Positions 34,944-44,111 of a stretch of 64,000 nt of DNA are shown one piece after another. The stretch is from Actinacidiphila alni. GTDB taxonomy: Bacteria; Actinomycetota; Actinomycetes; Streptomycetales; Streptomycetaceae. The stretch covers positions 310,001 through 374,000 of the forward strand of contig NZ_FONG01000007.1 of assembly GCF_900112845.1 (NCBI RefSeq). The letters are read 5' to 3'. Positions within the stretch are counted from its first letter, which is position 1. Each line of letters opens with the position of its first letter. The translations under genes and the position numbers were made by a program. The notes below the pieces were generated by a model, which worked only from the letters and a program-made list of their open reading frames with translations, made no database searches and was not told the origin of the DNA.

Positions 34944-35243
34944 ATGCGCTACCGGCTGGCTTTCCTGACTGGAGCGGCTGTCGGCTATGTACTCGGCGCG
35001 CACGCCGGGCGGGAGCGGTACGAGCAGCTGCGCAAGAGCGCACAACGCGTGGCGCAGAATCCGGCGGTGCGGAACGCCGCGGAGAGCGCCGCGCAGAGCG
35101 GGCGGAGCGCGGCGGTGAAGGCCGCGGACACAGTGACGGCGAAGGTCGGCGACCGGCTGCCCGAGCCGGTGGCGGAGCGGGTGAAGGCGCTGCGCGACCG
35201 GACCGCGCCGGCCGAGGACGACTGGGGCACGTCCAACACCTGA
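34944..35243 (+). CDS. YtxH-like small membrane protein
   Basis: A 99-residue protein. Residues 1-22 (MRYRLAFLTGAAVGYVLGAHAG) form a glycine-rich membrane helix of the YtxH type, followed by RERYEQLRKSAQRVAQNPAVRNAAESAAQS, a charged amphipathic helix. YtxH proteins are stress-linked in Bacillus, but their role here is unknown. GGAGAGAGGG precedes the start; a GTG three codons upstream is possible. Confidence 0.75.
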   Translation: MRYRLAFLTGAAVGYVLGAHAGRERYEQLRKSAQRVAQNPAVRNAAESAAQSGRSAAVKAADTVTAKVGDRLPEPVAERVKALRDRTAPAEDDWGTSNT

Positions 35244-35371
35244 GCAACGTCTGACCAGCGTCCGGTAGCCCCCCTGGTCCGCCGGGACACGGGCCCCGCT
35301 TCGAACACCTGGTCCAACCTGATGCACAGCTGTCACCCCGTACCCGCCCGCCGTGCGGCATCATGCCGTCC

Positions 35372-36817
35372 ATGGGGAAAGTCGCGGGCATAGACAGCTC
35401 CACCACCGGTACGACCGTCGTCGTGTGCGACAGCGAGACCGGGGCGGTACTCAGGCAGGGCCATGCGCCGCACCCTCTGGAGGACGGCGAGAAGCCGACC
35501 GAGATCGACCCCCAGGCGTGGCTGCTCTCGCTCGGCGAGGCGGCCAAGGACGGCGTGCTCGAAGGGGTGCAGGCGATCGGCATCTCGGGGCAGCAGCACG
35601 GGCTGCTCGCACTGGACGCCGGCGGCGTGACCGTACGGCCCGCGCTGCTGCGCGGGGACAAGCGGGCGCAGGTGCAAGCGGTGGACCTGACCGACGAGCT
35701 GGGCGGCGTGGCCGGCTGGACGGAGGCGGTCGGGTCGGTGCCGCAGGCGGCGTATCCGGTGGCGAAGCTGCGCTGGATCGCGCAGCACGAGCCGCGGGCG
35801 GCGCAGCGGATCGCGCAGGTCCTGCTGCCGCACGACTGGCTGGTGTGGCAGCTGCTGGGGCGGCCCGCGCGCCGGACCACCGACCGCGGTGACGCCTCGG
35901 GCACCGGCTACTGGTCGGCGGCCACCGGCGAGTACCGGATGGATCTGGTGGAGCGGGCGCTCGGCCACCAGGTGGCGCTGCCCGACGTGCTGGCGCCGGC
36001 CGAGCCGGCCGGGCAGACCCCGGAGGGCCTGCTGATCTCGGCGGGCACCGGCGACAACATGGCCGCCGCGCTGGGCCTGGGCCTCGGCCCGGGCGACGCG
36101 GTGGTCTCGCTGGGCGCCGCGGGCACCGTCTTCGCCGTGCACCACGAGGCGCTGAAGGACCCGACGGGTACGGTCACCGCCTTCGCGGACGCGACCGGCC
36201 GCCACCTGCCGGTGGTGCAGGTGCGCAACGCCGTACGCACGCTGCGCGGCACCGCGGACCTGCTGGGTACGGACCTGGCGGGCCTGTCCGAGCTGGCGCT
36301 GAAGTCGACGCCGGGCGCGTACGGCCTGGTGCTGCTGCCGTACCTGGAGGGTGAGCGGACCCCGGACCTGCCGCACACGGCGGGCACGCTGGCCGGGCTG
36401 CGGCGGGACTCGATGAAGCCGGAGCACCTGGCGCGGGCCGCCTTCGAGGGCATGCTGTGCGGGCTGACGGACGCGCTGGACGTACTGCGCGACAAGGGCG
36501 TCGAGGTGCGCCGGGTGTTCCTGCTGGGCGCGGCGGGCGAGCTGCCCGCGGTACAGGCGATCGCGCCCGCGCTGTTCGGCACGCAGGTCGTGGTGCCGCC
36601 GGCCGCCGAGTACGCGGCGCTGGGCGCGGCCCGGCAGGCCGCCTGGTCGCTGGGCGCGGTGCTCGGCTCGCAGTCGCAGAGCGAGCCGCCGCGGTGGGCG
36701 CAGGCCGCCGCGCAGCTCCTGGAGCCGGGCGACGACTCGGCTGTGGGCTCTGCGGTGCGCCAGCAGTACGTGTCGGTGCGCGAGCAGACGCACCCGGGGG
36801 CGTTCTCCGCCTTGTGA
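35372..36817 (+). CDS. FGGY-family carbohydrate kinase, xylulokinase-like
   Basis: About 481 residues of an ATP-dependent sugar kinase of the FGGY family. The N-terminal phosphate motif is GIDSSTTGTTVVV, the substrate motif GISGQQHGLLALD, then DASGTGYWS and the catalytic aspartate in GTGDNMAAALG. The C-terminal ATP domain has LGAAGELPAVQAIAPALFG. Closest in pattern to D-xylulokinase, but there is no xylose isomerase beside it, so the substrate is tentative. ATG 35372 is preferred; ATG 35363 is in frame too. Confidence 0.88.
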   Translation: MGKVAGIDSSTTGTTVVVCDSETGAVLRQGHAPHPLEDGEKPTEIDPQAWLLSLGEAAKDGVLEGVQAIGISGQQHGLLALDAGGVTVRPALLRGDKRAQVQAVDLTDELGGVAGWTEAVGSVPQAAYPVAKLRWIAQHEPRAAQRIAQVLLPHDWLVWQLLGRPARRTTDRGDASGTGYWSAATGEYRMDLVERALGHQVALPDVLAPAEPAGQTPEGLLISAGTGDNMAAALGLGLGPGDAVVSLGAAGTVFAVHHEALKDPTGTVTAFADATGRHLPVVQVRNAVRTLRGTADLLGTDLAGLSELALKSTPGAYGLVLLPYLEGERTPDLPHTAGTLAGLRRDSMKPEHLARAAFEGMLCGLTDALDVLRDKGVEVRRVFLLGAAGELPAVQAIAPALFGTQVVVPPAAEYAALGAARQAAWSLGAVLGSQSQSEPPRWAQAAAQLLEPGDDSAVGSAVRQQYVSVREQTHPGAFSAL

Positions 36818-36858
36818 ACGGGCCGGCTCGACGGGCCGCCACCAGTCAGCCTGGCCGG

Positions 36859-36943
36859 CGCCCCGTTGATCAACCAGGTGGCGCCCCGTCGATCGGCCGG
36901 CGCCGCACCCCGTCGATCCCCTGGGACGTTCGCCCCGTTAATC
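36859..36943. repeat. Four direct repeats upstream of the ABC exporter operon
   Basis: A degenerate CGCCCCGTYGATC motif occurs at 36859-36871, 36882-36894, 36904-36918 (CA for GC) and 36931-36943. The CCCCGT cores start at 36861, 36884, 36908 and 36933, a 23-25 bp rhythm. Behind them is a CCCGCCG/CGGCGGG hairpin (36978-36995). The 267-bp gap 36818-37084 otherwise has no gene, so this array is a candidate regulator-binding platform for the exporter. Confidence 0.55.
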
Positions 36944-37084
36944 ACATGCGGCACGGCAGCGCCGACAGGTAAAATCACCCGCCGATTCCGGCGGGCAAAG
37001 GACCGGCAAAGCCCGCCCGGCCGGGGCAACGTCCGCCGGTCCCGCCGCGTCCTCACAAGCTCCGCCGACTCCGAGGTATTCAGT

Positions 37085-38818
37085 GTGCTGATCCGACTAC
37101 TGCGGTCCCATCTGGGGCCGTACAAGCGACCCATCGGTCTCTTGGTGCTGCTCCAACTCGTGCAGACCATCGCCACCCTCTACCTGCCCACCCTCAACGC
37201 CGACATCATCGACAACGGCGTGGTCAAGGGCGACACCGGCTACATCCTGGACCTGGGCGGCGTCATGATCGGCGTGACCGTCGTCCAGGTCTGCTGCGCG
37301 ATCGGCGCCGTCTACTTCGGCGCCCGCACCTCGATGGCGGTCGGCCGGGACATACGGAAGTCGGTCTTCGACCGGGTGCAGAGCTTCTCGGCCCGCGAGG
37401 TCGGCCAGTTCGGCGCGCCCTCGCTGATCACCCGCACCACCAATGACGTCCAGCAGGTGCAGATGCTGGTGCTGATGACGTTCACGCTGATGGTGTCCGC
37501 GCCGATCATGTGCGTCGGCGGCATCGTCATGGCGCTCGGCCAGGACGTGCCGCTGTCCTCCCTGCTGCTGGCCGTCGTGCCGGTGCTCGCCATCGTGATC
37601 AGCCTGATCGTCCGCAAGCTGCGCCCGCTCTTCCGCACGATGCAGACCCGCGTCGACACCGTCAACCGGGTGCTGCGCGAGCAGATCACCGGCATCCGCG
37701 TGATCCGCGCCTTCGTCAAGGACGACTTCGAGCAGCGCCGCTTCGCCAAGGCCAACGACAGCCTGACCGATGTGTCGCTGGCCACCGGACGGCTGCTGGC
37801 GCTGATGTTCCCGATGGTGATGGCGGTGGTGAACCTCTCCAGCGTGGCCGTGCTGTGGTTCGGCGCGCACCGCATCGACAGCGGCGGGATGCAGATCGGC
37901 GCGCTGACCGCGTTCCTCAGCTATCTGATGCAGATCCTGATGTCGGTCATGATGGCCACCTTCATGTTCATGATGGTGCCGCGCGCCGAGGTCTGCGCCG
38001 AGCGCATCGAGGAGGTGCTGGGCACCGAGTCCAGCGTCGTCCCGCCGGTCGCGCCCGTACTGTCGCTGCGGCGGCACGGCGAACTGGAGCTGTTCGGCGT
38101 CGAGTTCGCCTACCCCGGTGCGGAGGCCGCGGTGCTGCGCGGGATCGATCTGGTGGCCAGGCCCGGCGAGGTCACCGCGATCATCGGCTCCACCGGCAGC
38201 GGCAAGTCCACGCTGCTCGGCCTGATCCCCCGGCTGTACGACGCGACCGGCGGCCGGGTGCTGGTCGACGGCGAGGACGTGGCGGAGCTGGACCCGGCGC
38301 TGCTCGCCGAGACCGTCGGTCTCGTGCCGCAGAAGCCGTATCTGTTCTCCGGCACCGTCGCGTCCAATCTGCGCTACGGCAAGCCGGACGCCACCGACGA
38401 GGAGCTGTGGCACGCGCTGGAGGTGGCGCAGGCCAAGGACTTCGTGGAGCGTCTCGACGAGGGGCTCGACGCGCCGATCGCGCAGGGCGGCAGCAATGTC
38501 TCCGGCGGGCAGCGGCAGCGCCTCGCGATCGCCCGGGTGCTGGTCCGCAAGCCGGAGATCTACCTGTTCGACGACTCCTTCTCCGCCCTGGACTACGCGA
38601 CGGACGCGGCGCTGCGCCGCGCGCTGCTGCGCGAGACGGCCGCGGCGACGGTGGTGATCGTCGCCCAGCGCGTGTCGACCATCCGCGACGCCGACCGGAT
38701 CGTGGTCCTGGACGAGGGCCGGGTCGTCGGCACCGGCACCCACAGCGAGCTGATGAACGACAACGAGACGTATCGGGAGATCGTCCTGTCCCAGCTGACG
38801 GAGCAGGAGGCCGCCTGA
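37085..38818 (+). CDS. ABC exporter half-transporter A (degenerate Walker B)
   Basis: A 577-residue fused membrane/ATPase subunit: six helices to about residue 310, then an ATPase with Walker A GSTGSGKSTLL, signature VSGGQRQR and Walker B IYLFDDSFSALD. The residue after the Walker B Asp is Asp, not the catalytic Glu. The start is GTG 37085 with GAGG upstream; the open frame further upstream covers the direct-repeat array and is not coding. The stop overlaps the next ABC gene as TGATG, so the two form a heterodimer. The substrate is unknown (multidrug or lipid-like). Confidence 0.92.
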   Translation: MLIRLLRSHLGPYKRPIGLLVLLQLVQTIATLYLPTLNADIIDNGVVKGDTGYILDLGGVMIGVTVVQVCCAIGAVYFGARTSMAVGRDIRKSVFDRVQSFSAREVGQFGAPSLITRTTNDVQQVQMLVLMTFTLMVSAPIMCVGGIVMALGQDVPLSSLLLAVVPVLAIVISLIVRKLRPLFRTMQTRVDTVNRVLREQITGIRVIRAFVKDDFEQRRFAKANDSLTDVSLATGRLLALMFPMVMAVVNLSSVAVLWFGAHRIDSGGMQIGALTAFLSYLMQILMSVMMATFMFMMVPRAEVCAERIEEVLGTESSVVPPVAPVLSLRRHGELELFGVEFAYPGAEAAVLRGIDLVARPGEVTAIIGSTGSGKSTLLGLIPRLYDATGGRVLVDGEDVAELDPALLAETVGLVPQKPYLFSGTVASNLRYGKPDATDEELWHALEVAQAKDFVERLDEGLDAPIAQGGSNVSGGQRQRLAIARVLVRKPEIYLFDDSFSALDYATDAALRRALLRETAAATVVIVAQRVSTIRDADRIVVLDEGRVVGTGTHSELMNDNETYREIVLSQLTEQEAA

Positions 38819-40785
38819 TGAGCGACGACGAGAGCAAACCCGCCGCGGCGCAGCGCCCGCCGCGGCCGATGGGCGGCCCGGCGCGGTTCATGAGCGGCGG
38901 CCCGGTCGAGAAGCCGATGGACTTCGGCGGTTCGCTGAAGCGGCTGCTCGGCCTGATGCGCCCGGACCGCCTGCTGCTGTACATGGTGCTGCTGTGCGGT
39001 ACGGCCAGCGTCGCGCTCGCGGTGACCGGGCCGCGGATCCTCGGGCACGCCACCGACCTGATCTTCGCCGGGGTGATCGGCCGGCAGATCCACGGCGGGT
39101 CCAAGGACCAGGCGCTCGACACGCTGCGCGACCACGGCGACGGCAAGGTCGCCGACATGCTGAAGGGCATCGACTTCACGCCCGGCCAGGGCATGGACTT
39201 CGGTGCGATCGGCCGGGTGCTGCTGATCGTGCTCGCGGTGTACGTGGTCGCCGCGCTCTTCAGCGTGGTGCAGATGCGCACCGCGACCAAGGTGATCAAC
39301 CGGGCGGCGTACCGGCTGCGTTCGCAGGTCGAGGACAAGCTGGCGAAGCTGCCGCTGTCGTACTTCGACAAGCAGCCGCGCGGCGAGGTGCTCAGCCGCG
39401 CCACCAACGACATCGACAACATCGGCCAGACGATGCAGCAGACGATGGGCCAGCTCATCAACTCGGTGCTGACCATCGTGGGCGTGCTGGCGATGATGTT
39501 CTGGATCTCCTGGCTGCTGGCGCTGATCGCCCTGGTCACGGTGCCGGTGACGCTGGTGGTGGCGACGCGGGTCGGCAAGCGGGCGCAGCCGCAGTTCATC
39601 CAGCAGTGGAAGACCACGGGCAAGCTGAACGCGCACATCGAGGAGATGTACACCGGCCACTCGCTGGTGAAGGTCTTCGGGCGCGCGGAGGAGTCGGCGG
39701 CGGCCTTCGAGGAGCAGAACGAGGCGCTGTACCGATCCGGTTTCAAGGCGCAGTTCATCTCCGGCACGATCCAGCCGATGATGATGTTCATCGGCAATCT
39801 CAACTATGTGCTGGTGGCCGTCGTCGGCGGTCTGCGGGTGGCGTCGGGCGCGCTGTCCATCGGTGACGTGCAGGCGTTCGTGCAGTATTCGCGGCAGTTC
39901 AGCCAGCCGCTGACGCAGGTGGCGAGCATGGCGAATCTGATCCAGTCGGGCATCGCCTCGGCGGAGCGGGTCTTCGAACTGCTCGACGCCGAGGAGCAGT
40001 CGGCCGAGCCGAAGGCGCCGGCCCGCCCGGAGACGGTGCGCGGCAAGGTCGCGCTGGAGGACGTGAGCTTCCGCTACGACCCGGACAAGCCCCTGATCGA
40101 CGGCCTGTCGCTGAAGGTCGAGCCCGGTCACACGGTCGCGATCGTCGGCCCGACCGGCGCGGGCAAGACCACGCTGGTCAATCTGCTGATGCGCTTCTAC
40201 GAGGTGTCCGGCGGCCGGATCACCCTGGACGGCGTCGAGGTGGCGGCGATGTCGCGCGAGGAACTGCGGTCCTCGATCGGCATGGTGCTCCAGGACACCT
40301 GGCTGTTCGGCGGCACGATCGCGGAGAACATCGGCTACGGCAGCGAGGGCGCGACCCGCGAGCAGATCGAGGCGGCGGCGCGCGCCGCGCACGCGGACCG
40401 CTTCATCCGTACGCTGCCCGACGGGTACGACACGGTGATCGACGACGAGGGCGCGGGCGTCAGCGCGGGCGAGAAGCAGCTGATCACCATCGCGCGGGCG
40501 TTCCTGTCCGACCCGGTGATCCTGGTGCTGGACGAGGCGACCAGCTCCGTCGACACCCGTACCGAGGTGCTGATCCAGCGGGCGATGGCCAAGCTCAGCC
40601 ACGGCCGTACCAGTTTCGTCATCGCGCACCGGCTGTCCACGATCCGCGACGCCGATGTCATCCTGGTGATGGAGTCGGGCGCGATCGTCGAACAGGGCAC
40701 GCACGACGAGCTGCTCGCGGCGGAGGGCGCCTACGCCCGGCTGTACGCGGCGCAGTTCGCGCAGGCCGTCGCCGAGGTCGACTGA
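38818..40785 (+). CDS. ABC exporter half-transporter B (catalytic Walker B, altered signature)
   Basis: A 655-residue partner subunit. After a cytoplasmic N-terminus it has six helices, with a large extracytoplasmic loop between helices 1 and 2 (about residues 80-135). The ATPase has Walker A GPTGAGKTTLV, a normal Walker B VILVLDEATSSVD with the catalytic Glu, but the signature is VSAGEKQ instead of SGGQ. With its partner this gives one consensus and one degenerate ATP site, as in BmrCD/TmrAB-like exporters. ATG 38818 overlaps the previous stop by one base. Confidence 0.92.
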   Translation: MSDDESKPAAAQRPPRPMGGPARFMSGGPVEKPMDFGGSLKRLLGLMRPDRLLLYMVLLCGTASVALAVTGPRILGHATDLIFAGVIGRQIHGGSKDQALDTLRDHGDGKVADMLKGIDFTPGQGMDFGAIGRVLLIVLAVYVVAALFSVVQMRTATKVINRAAYRLRSQVEDKLAKLPLSYFDKQPRGEVLSRATNDIDNIGQTMQQTMGQLINSVLTIVGVLAMMFWISWLLALIALVTVPVTLVVATRVGKRAQPQFIQQWKTTGKLNAHIEEMYTGHSLVKVFGRAEESAAAFEEQNEALYRSGFKAQFISGTIQPMMMFIGNLNYVLVAVVGGLRVASGALSIGDVQAFVQYSRQFSQPLTQVASMANLIQSGIASAERVFELLDAEEQSAEPKAPARPETVRGKVALEDVSFRYDPDKPLIDGLSLKVEPGHTVAIVGPTGAGKTTLVNLLMRFYEVSGGRITLDGVEVAAMSREELRSSIGMVLQDTWLFGGTIAENIGYGSEGATREQIEAAARAAHADRFIRTLPDGYDTVIDDEGAGVSAGEKQLITIARAFLSDPVILVLDEATSSVDTRTEVLIQRAMAKLSHGRTSFVIAHRLSTIRDADVILVMESGAIVEQGTHDELLAAEGAYARLYAAQFAQAVAEVD

Positions 40786-40887
40786 CACGCGAGGCCACGC
40801 GGGGTACGGGGACACCGGGTGGCCGACGGTACGGCGGGCAGGCGCGTTGGTAGCCTGTGCCGCCGTACCTCGGGAAGGGCAGAAGTG

Positions 40888-42705
40888 ATGAGCAGCGCCG
40901 CCACCGCACCGCCGGGCAGCCGCAGCCGAGGGGCGGAGGCCGCCGCCGCCGCACCACGGGCCGGCCGGGGCACGGACCCGGCGCGCTGCCCGGGCGGCCG
41001 GGCGAATCCGCCGCTGGCACGGCGTACGGCGCGGGCGACCATCTGGTACCTGCGGGTGGTCGGTGTCGTCGATCTGCTGTCCGCCGTCTCCCTGACGCTC
41101 CGTCAGGAAGTGGCGGAGCACAATTCCGGGGAGCTGTTCACCCCGTTCATGCTCTTCGCCGGCTTCGGCTCGGCCGCGGCGACGCTCTTCATGGCGATGA
41201 TGCTGGCCCGCCACAAGCGCATGGCCTGGCTGGTGTTCATGGCGCTGTGCGGCGGCTACGCGGCGCTGTCGGTGTGGGGCCTGTGCTACGACGAACTGCG
41301 GCAGCACCCGTTCAACTGGGTCTCCACCGCGCTCACCCTGGCCGCGCTGTGCTGCGGCGCGCTCGGCCGCCGCGAATTCCACGGCAAGGGCGACCGCACC
41401 AATCCGCAGCTCGCGCTCGCCGTGCTCGGCGTCGGCGCGCTGCTGTCGGTGCTGGTCGGCACCACCTTGGTGACCGCTGTGGGCCCGGACCGGGCGAGCG
41501 TCGGCGACCGCGTCTGGTACGTGGGGCTGCGGCTGGCGACGCTGAGCCGCGACTCCGACCTGGAGCCGAATCTGCACATCAGCCGGTGGGTCAGCGCCGG
41601 CCTCAATCTGGCGGGCCTGGCCCTGCTGCTCGCCGTCCTCTACGCGCTCTTCCGCTCCCCCCGCGGCCGTGACCTGCAAAGCCGCGACGACGAGGACCGG
41701 CTGCGGGAACTGCTGGCGCGGCACGGCGCCCGCGATTCGCTCGGCTACTTCGCGCTGCGCCGCGACAAGTCCGTGATCTTCTCCGCCAGCGGCAAGGCCG
41801 CCGTCGCCTACCGCGTGGTCGGCGGGGTCGCGCTGGCCTCCGGCGACCCGATCGGCGACGTCGAGGCATGGCCGGGCGCCATCGACGCCTGGCTGGCCGA
41901 GGCCCGCGACCACGCGTGGATCCCCGCGGTGATGGGCGCCAGCGAGGAGGGCGGTACGGTTTACGCCCGGCACGGCCTGGACGCGCTGGAGCTGGGCGAC
42001 GAGGCGATCGTGGAGACGGACGAGTTCACGCTCGACGGCCGGGCGATGCGCGGGGTGCGGCAGGCGTACAACCGGGTGCGCCGCGCCGGTTACACCACCC
42101 GGATCCGGCGGCACCGCGACATCCCCGCCGACGCGATGGCGCAGCTGCTGGAGCGCGCCGACCACTGGCGGGACGGCGCCACCGAGCGCGGCTTCTCGAT
42201 GGCGCTCGGCAGGCTCGGCGACCCGGCCGACGGCGACTGCGTGATGATCGAATGCCTGGACGCCGACGGCGAGTTGAAGGCGCTGCTGAGCTTTGTGCCG
42301 TGGGGGCCGAAGGGGCTGTCGCTGGACCTGATGCGGCGCGACCGGGACAGCGAGAACGGGCTGGTCGAGTTCATGGTGCTCGATCTGATCGAGCGGGCCG
42401 CCGAGGTCGGGGTGGAGCGGGTGTCGCTGAACTTCGCGATGTTCCGGTCGGTGTTCGAGGACGGCGCGCGGCTGGGCGCCGGGCCCGTACTGCGCCTGTG
42501 GCGGTCCGCGCTGATGTTCTTCTCGCGCTGGTGGCAGCTGGAGTCCCTCTACCGGGCCAACGCGAAATACCGGCCCATCTGGGAGCCGCGTTTCCTGCTC
42601 TTCGCCAAGAGCGCGCATCTGCCGCGGATCGGGCTGGCCAGCGCGCGGGCCGAGGGGTTCGTGGTGGCGCCGCGCCCGCTGGCCCGGCTGCGCAGGGACG
42701 GCTGA
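40888..42705 (+). CDS. DUF2156 membrane protein, phosphatidylglycerol lysyltransferase-like
   Basis: A 605-residue protein. After a low-complexity leader to about residue 45 there are five or six membrane helices (about 55-265), then a cytoplasmic DUF2156/GNAT-like double domain (residues 280-600) with FALRRDKSVIFSASGKAAVAYRVVGGVALASGDPIG, LSFVPWGPKGLSLDLMRRDRDSENGLVEFMVLDLIE and LNFAMFRSVFEDGARLG. This C-terminal unit matches the aminoacyl-transfer domain of MprF, which adds amino acids from tRNA to membrane lipids. ATG 40888 follows GGGAAGGGC. Which amino acid or lipid is used is not visible. Confidence 0.85.
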   Translation: MSSAATAPPGSRSRGAEAAAAAPRAGRGTDPARCPGGRANPPLARRTARATIWYLRVVGVVDLLSAVSLTLRQEVAEHNSGELFTPFMLFAGFGSAAATLFMAMMLARHKRMAWLVFMALCGGYAALSVWGLCYDELRQHPFNWVSTALTLAALCCGALGRREFHGKGDRTNPQLALAVLGVGALLSVLVGTTLVTAVGPDRASVGDRVWYVGLRLATLSRDSDLEPNLHISRWVSAGLNLAGLALLLAVLYALFRSPRGRDLQSRDDEDRLRELLARHGARDSLGYFALRRDKSVIFSASGKAAVAYRVVGGVALASGDPIGDVEAWPGAIDAWLAEARDHAWIPAVMGASEEGGTVYARHGLDALELGDEAIVETDEFTLDGRAMRGVRQAYNRVRRAGYTTRIRRHRDIPADAMAQLLERADHWRDGATERGFSMALGRLGDPADGDCVMIECLDADGELKALLSFVPWGPKGLSLDLMRRDRDSENGLVEFMVLDLIERAAEVGVERVSLNFAMFRSVFEDGARLGAGPVLRLWRSALMFFSRWWQLESLYRANAKYRPIWEPRFLLFAKSAHLPRIGLASARAEGFVVAPRPLARLRRDG

Positions 42706-42730
42706 CTGCTCCCCGCCGCGCGAGGGGGCC

Positions 42731-43885
42731 TCAGTCGAGATAGCCGCGGAGCTGGTCCGCGAAGGCGTGGTCGCGCAGCTTGTTGAGGGTCTTGGACTCG
42801 ATCTGCCGGATGCGTTCGCGCGTCACACCGAAGATCCGGCCGATCTCCTCCAGGGTGCGCGGGCGGCCGTCGTCCAGGCCGTAGCGCAGCTGGACGACCT
42901 TGCGTTCGCGCTCGCCGAGCGTGGACAGCACCGCCTCCAGGTGCTCGCGCAGCAGCAGGAAGGCCGCGGACTCCACGGGCGAAGCGGCGTCGCCGTCCTC
43001 GATGAGGTCGCCGAGCGCGACGTCCTCCTCCTCGCCGACCGGCGCGTGCAGCGACACCGGTTCCTGGGCGAGCCGCAGCACCTCGCTGACCCGTTCCTCG
43101 GACAGTTCGAGATGCGCGGCGACCTCCTCGGTGCTCGGCTCGTAGCCGCGTTCCTGGAGCAGCCGCCGCTGCACCCGCACCACCCGGTTGATCAGCTCCA
43201 CCACGTGCACCGGCACCCGAATGGTGCGGGCCTGGTCGGCCAGCGCCCGGGACATCGCCTGCCGGATCCACCAGGTCGCGTAGGTGGAGAATTTGTAGCC
43301 GCGCGCGTAGTCGAACTTCTCCACCGCGCGGATCAGCCCGAGATTGCCCTCCTGGACCAGGTCGAGCATGGTCAGGCCGCGGCCGACGTACCGCTTGGCG
43401 ACCGAGACGACCAGCCGCAGATTCGCCTCGATCAGCCGGCGTTTGGCCATCCGGCCGAGCACCACGAGCCGGTCCAGGTCCACGGCGAGCTGCGAGTCCA
43501 GGTCAGGGGAGGCGCCGAGCTTCTCCTCGGCGAAGAGCCCGGCCTCCACACGGCGGGCCAGCTCCACCTCCTCCGCCGCCGTGAGCAGCGGGATCCGCCC
43601 GATCTCGCGCAGATACTGCCGGAAGAGGTCCGCGGAGGGACCGGCGGCCTCCTCGCGCAGCGGGCGTACGGGCTCGGGGTCCTCGTCGTCCCGCTCGTCG
43701 GTGACGGGCCCGTCGGTGACCCGTCCGTCGGTGACCGGACCCTCGGCGGCCGGGCGCTGCTCCGGCACCCGCGGGCCCGCGACATCGCCCGGCGGTTCCG
43801 CCTGGGGCTCCATCGCCACCACCTCGGCCACGGTCGGGAGAATCGGGATCTGGGACTGCGTCTGGCTCTGGATCTGGGTCTGCAC
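42731..43885 (-). CDS. hrdA: Principal-like RNA polymerase sigma factor, HrdA type
   Basis: A 384-residue sigma-70 family factor: region 1.2 ([31 protein letters not shown]), region 2 ([65 protein letters not shown]), region 3, and region 4 HTH ([29 protein letters not shown]). It lacks the long N-terminal extension of the essential HrdB; the N-terminus is Gln/Ser/Thr-rich with a VTDG repeat. GTG 43885 is chosen for its GGAGG site at 8 bp; the frame is open further upstream. Synteny beside dnaG and dgt, from memory, points to hrdA, a non-essential group 2 sigma factor. Confidence 0.85.
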   Translation of the reverse strand: MQTQIQSQTQSQIPILPTVAEVVAMEPQAEPPGDVAGPRVPEQRPAAEGPVTDGRVTDGPVTDERDDEDPEPVRPLREEAAGPSADLFRQYLREIGRIPLLTAAEEVELARRVEAGLFAEEKLGASPDLDSQLAVDLDRLVVLGRMAKRRLIEANLRLVVSVAKRYVGRGLTMLDLVQEGNLGLIRAVEKFDYARGYKFSTYATWWIRQAMSRALADQARTIRVPVHVVELINRVVRVQRRLLQERGYEPSTEEVAAHLELSEERVSEVLRLAQEPVSLHAPVGEEEDVALGDLIEDGDAASPVESAAFLLLREHLEAVLSTLGERERKVVQLRYGLDDGRPRTLEEIGRIFGVTRERIRQIESKTLNKLRDHAFADQLRGYLD

Positions 43886-44017
43886 GGGTGAGACCTCCGG
43901 AGTGAGCGCGTCGTCGGGCTCGCAGCGCGCTGCCTGACCGGCTCTGGGCGCCGTCACCCAGTGTGGCCCACGACGCGGCCCCGCTACGAGGGTCGTGCGG
44001 CCCCTTTTTCACACCAC

Positions 44018-44043
44018 GTCACCGGACACGTCCGCGCGGTGAC
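44018..44043. terminator. Inverted repeat between dnaG and hrdA
   Basis: GTCACCG (44018-44024) and CGGTGAC (44037-44043) form a perfect 7-bp dyad with a 12-nt loop, about 70 bp past the dnaG stop and upstream of hrdA. It could end dnaG transcription (no U-run) or be an operator for the sigma factor gene. Nothing else is visible in 43886-44111. Confidence 0.35.
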
Positions 44044-44111
44044 GCAAGGCATATGCCGGGGCCGCGCCCGACAGGCCGGGCACACGTACCGTCGTGCGCC
44101 TCCGTACGGCC

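Noticed and set aside
35372..36817. xylAB operon
   Set aside because: No xylose isomerase or sugar ABC transporter is adjacent to the kinase; it stands alone.
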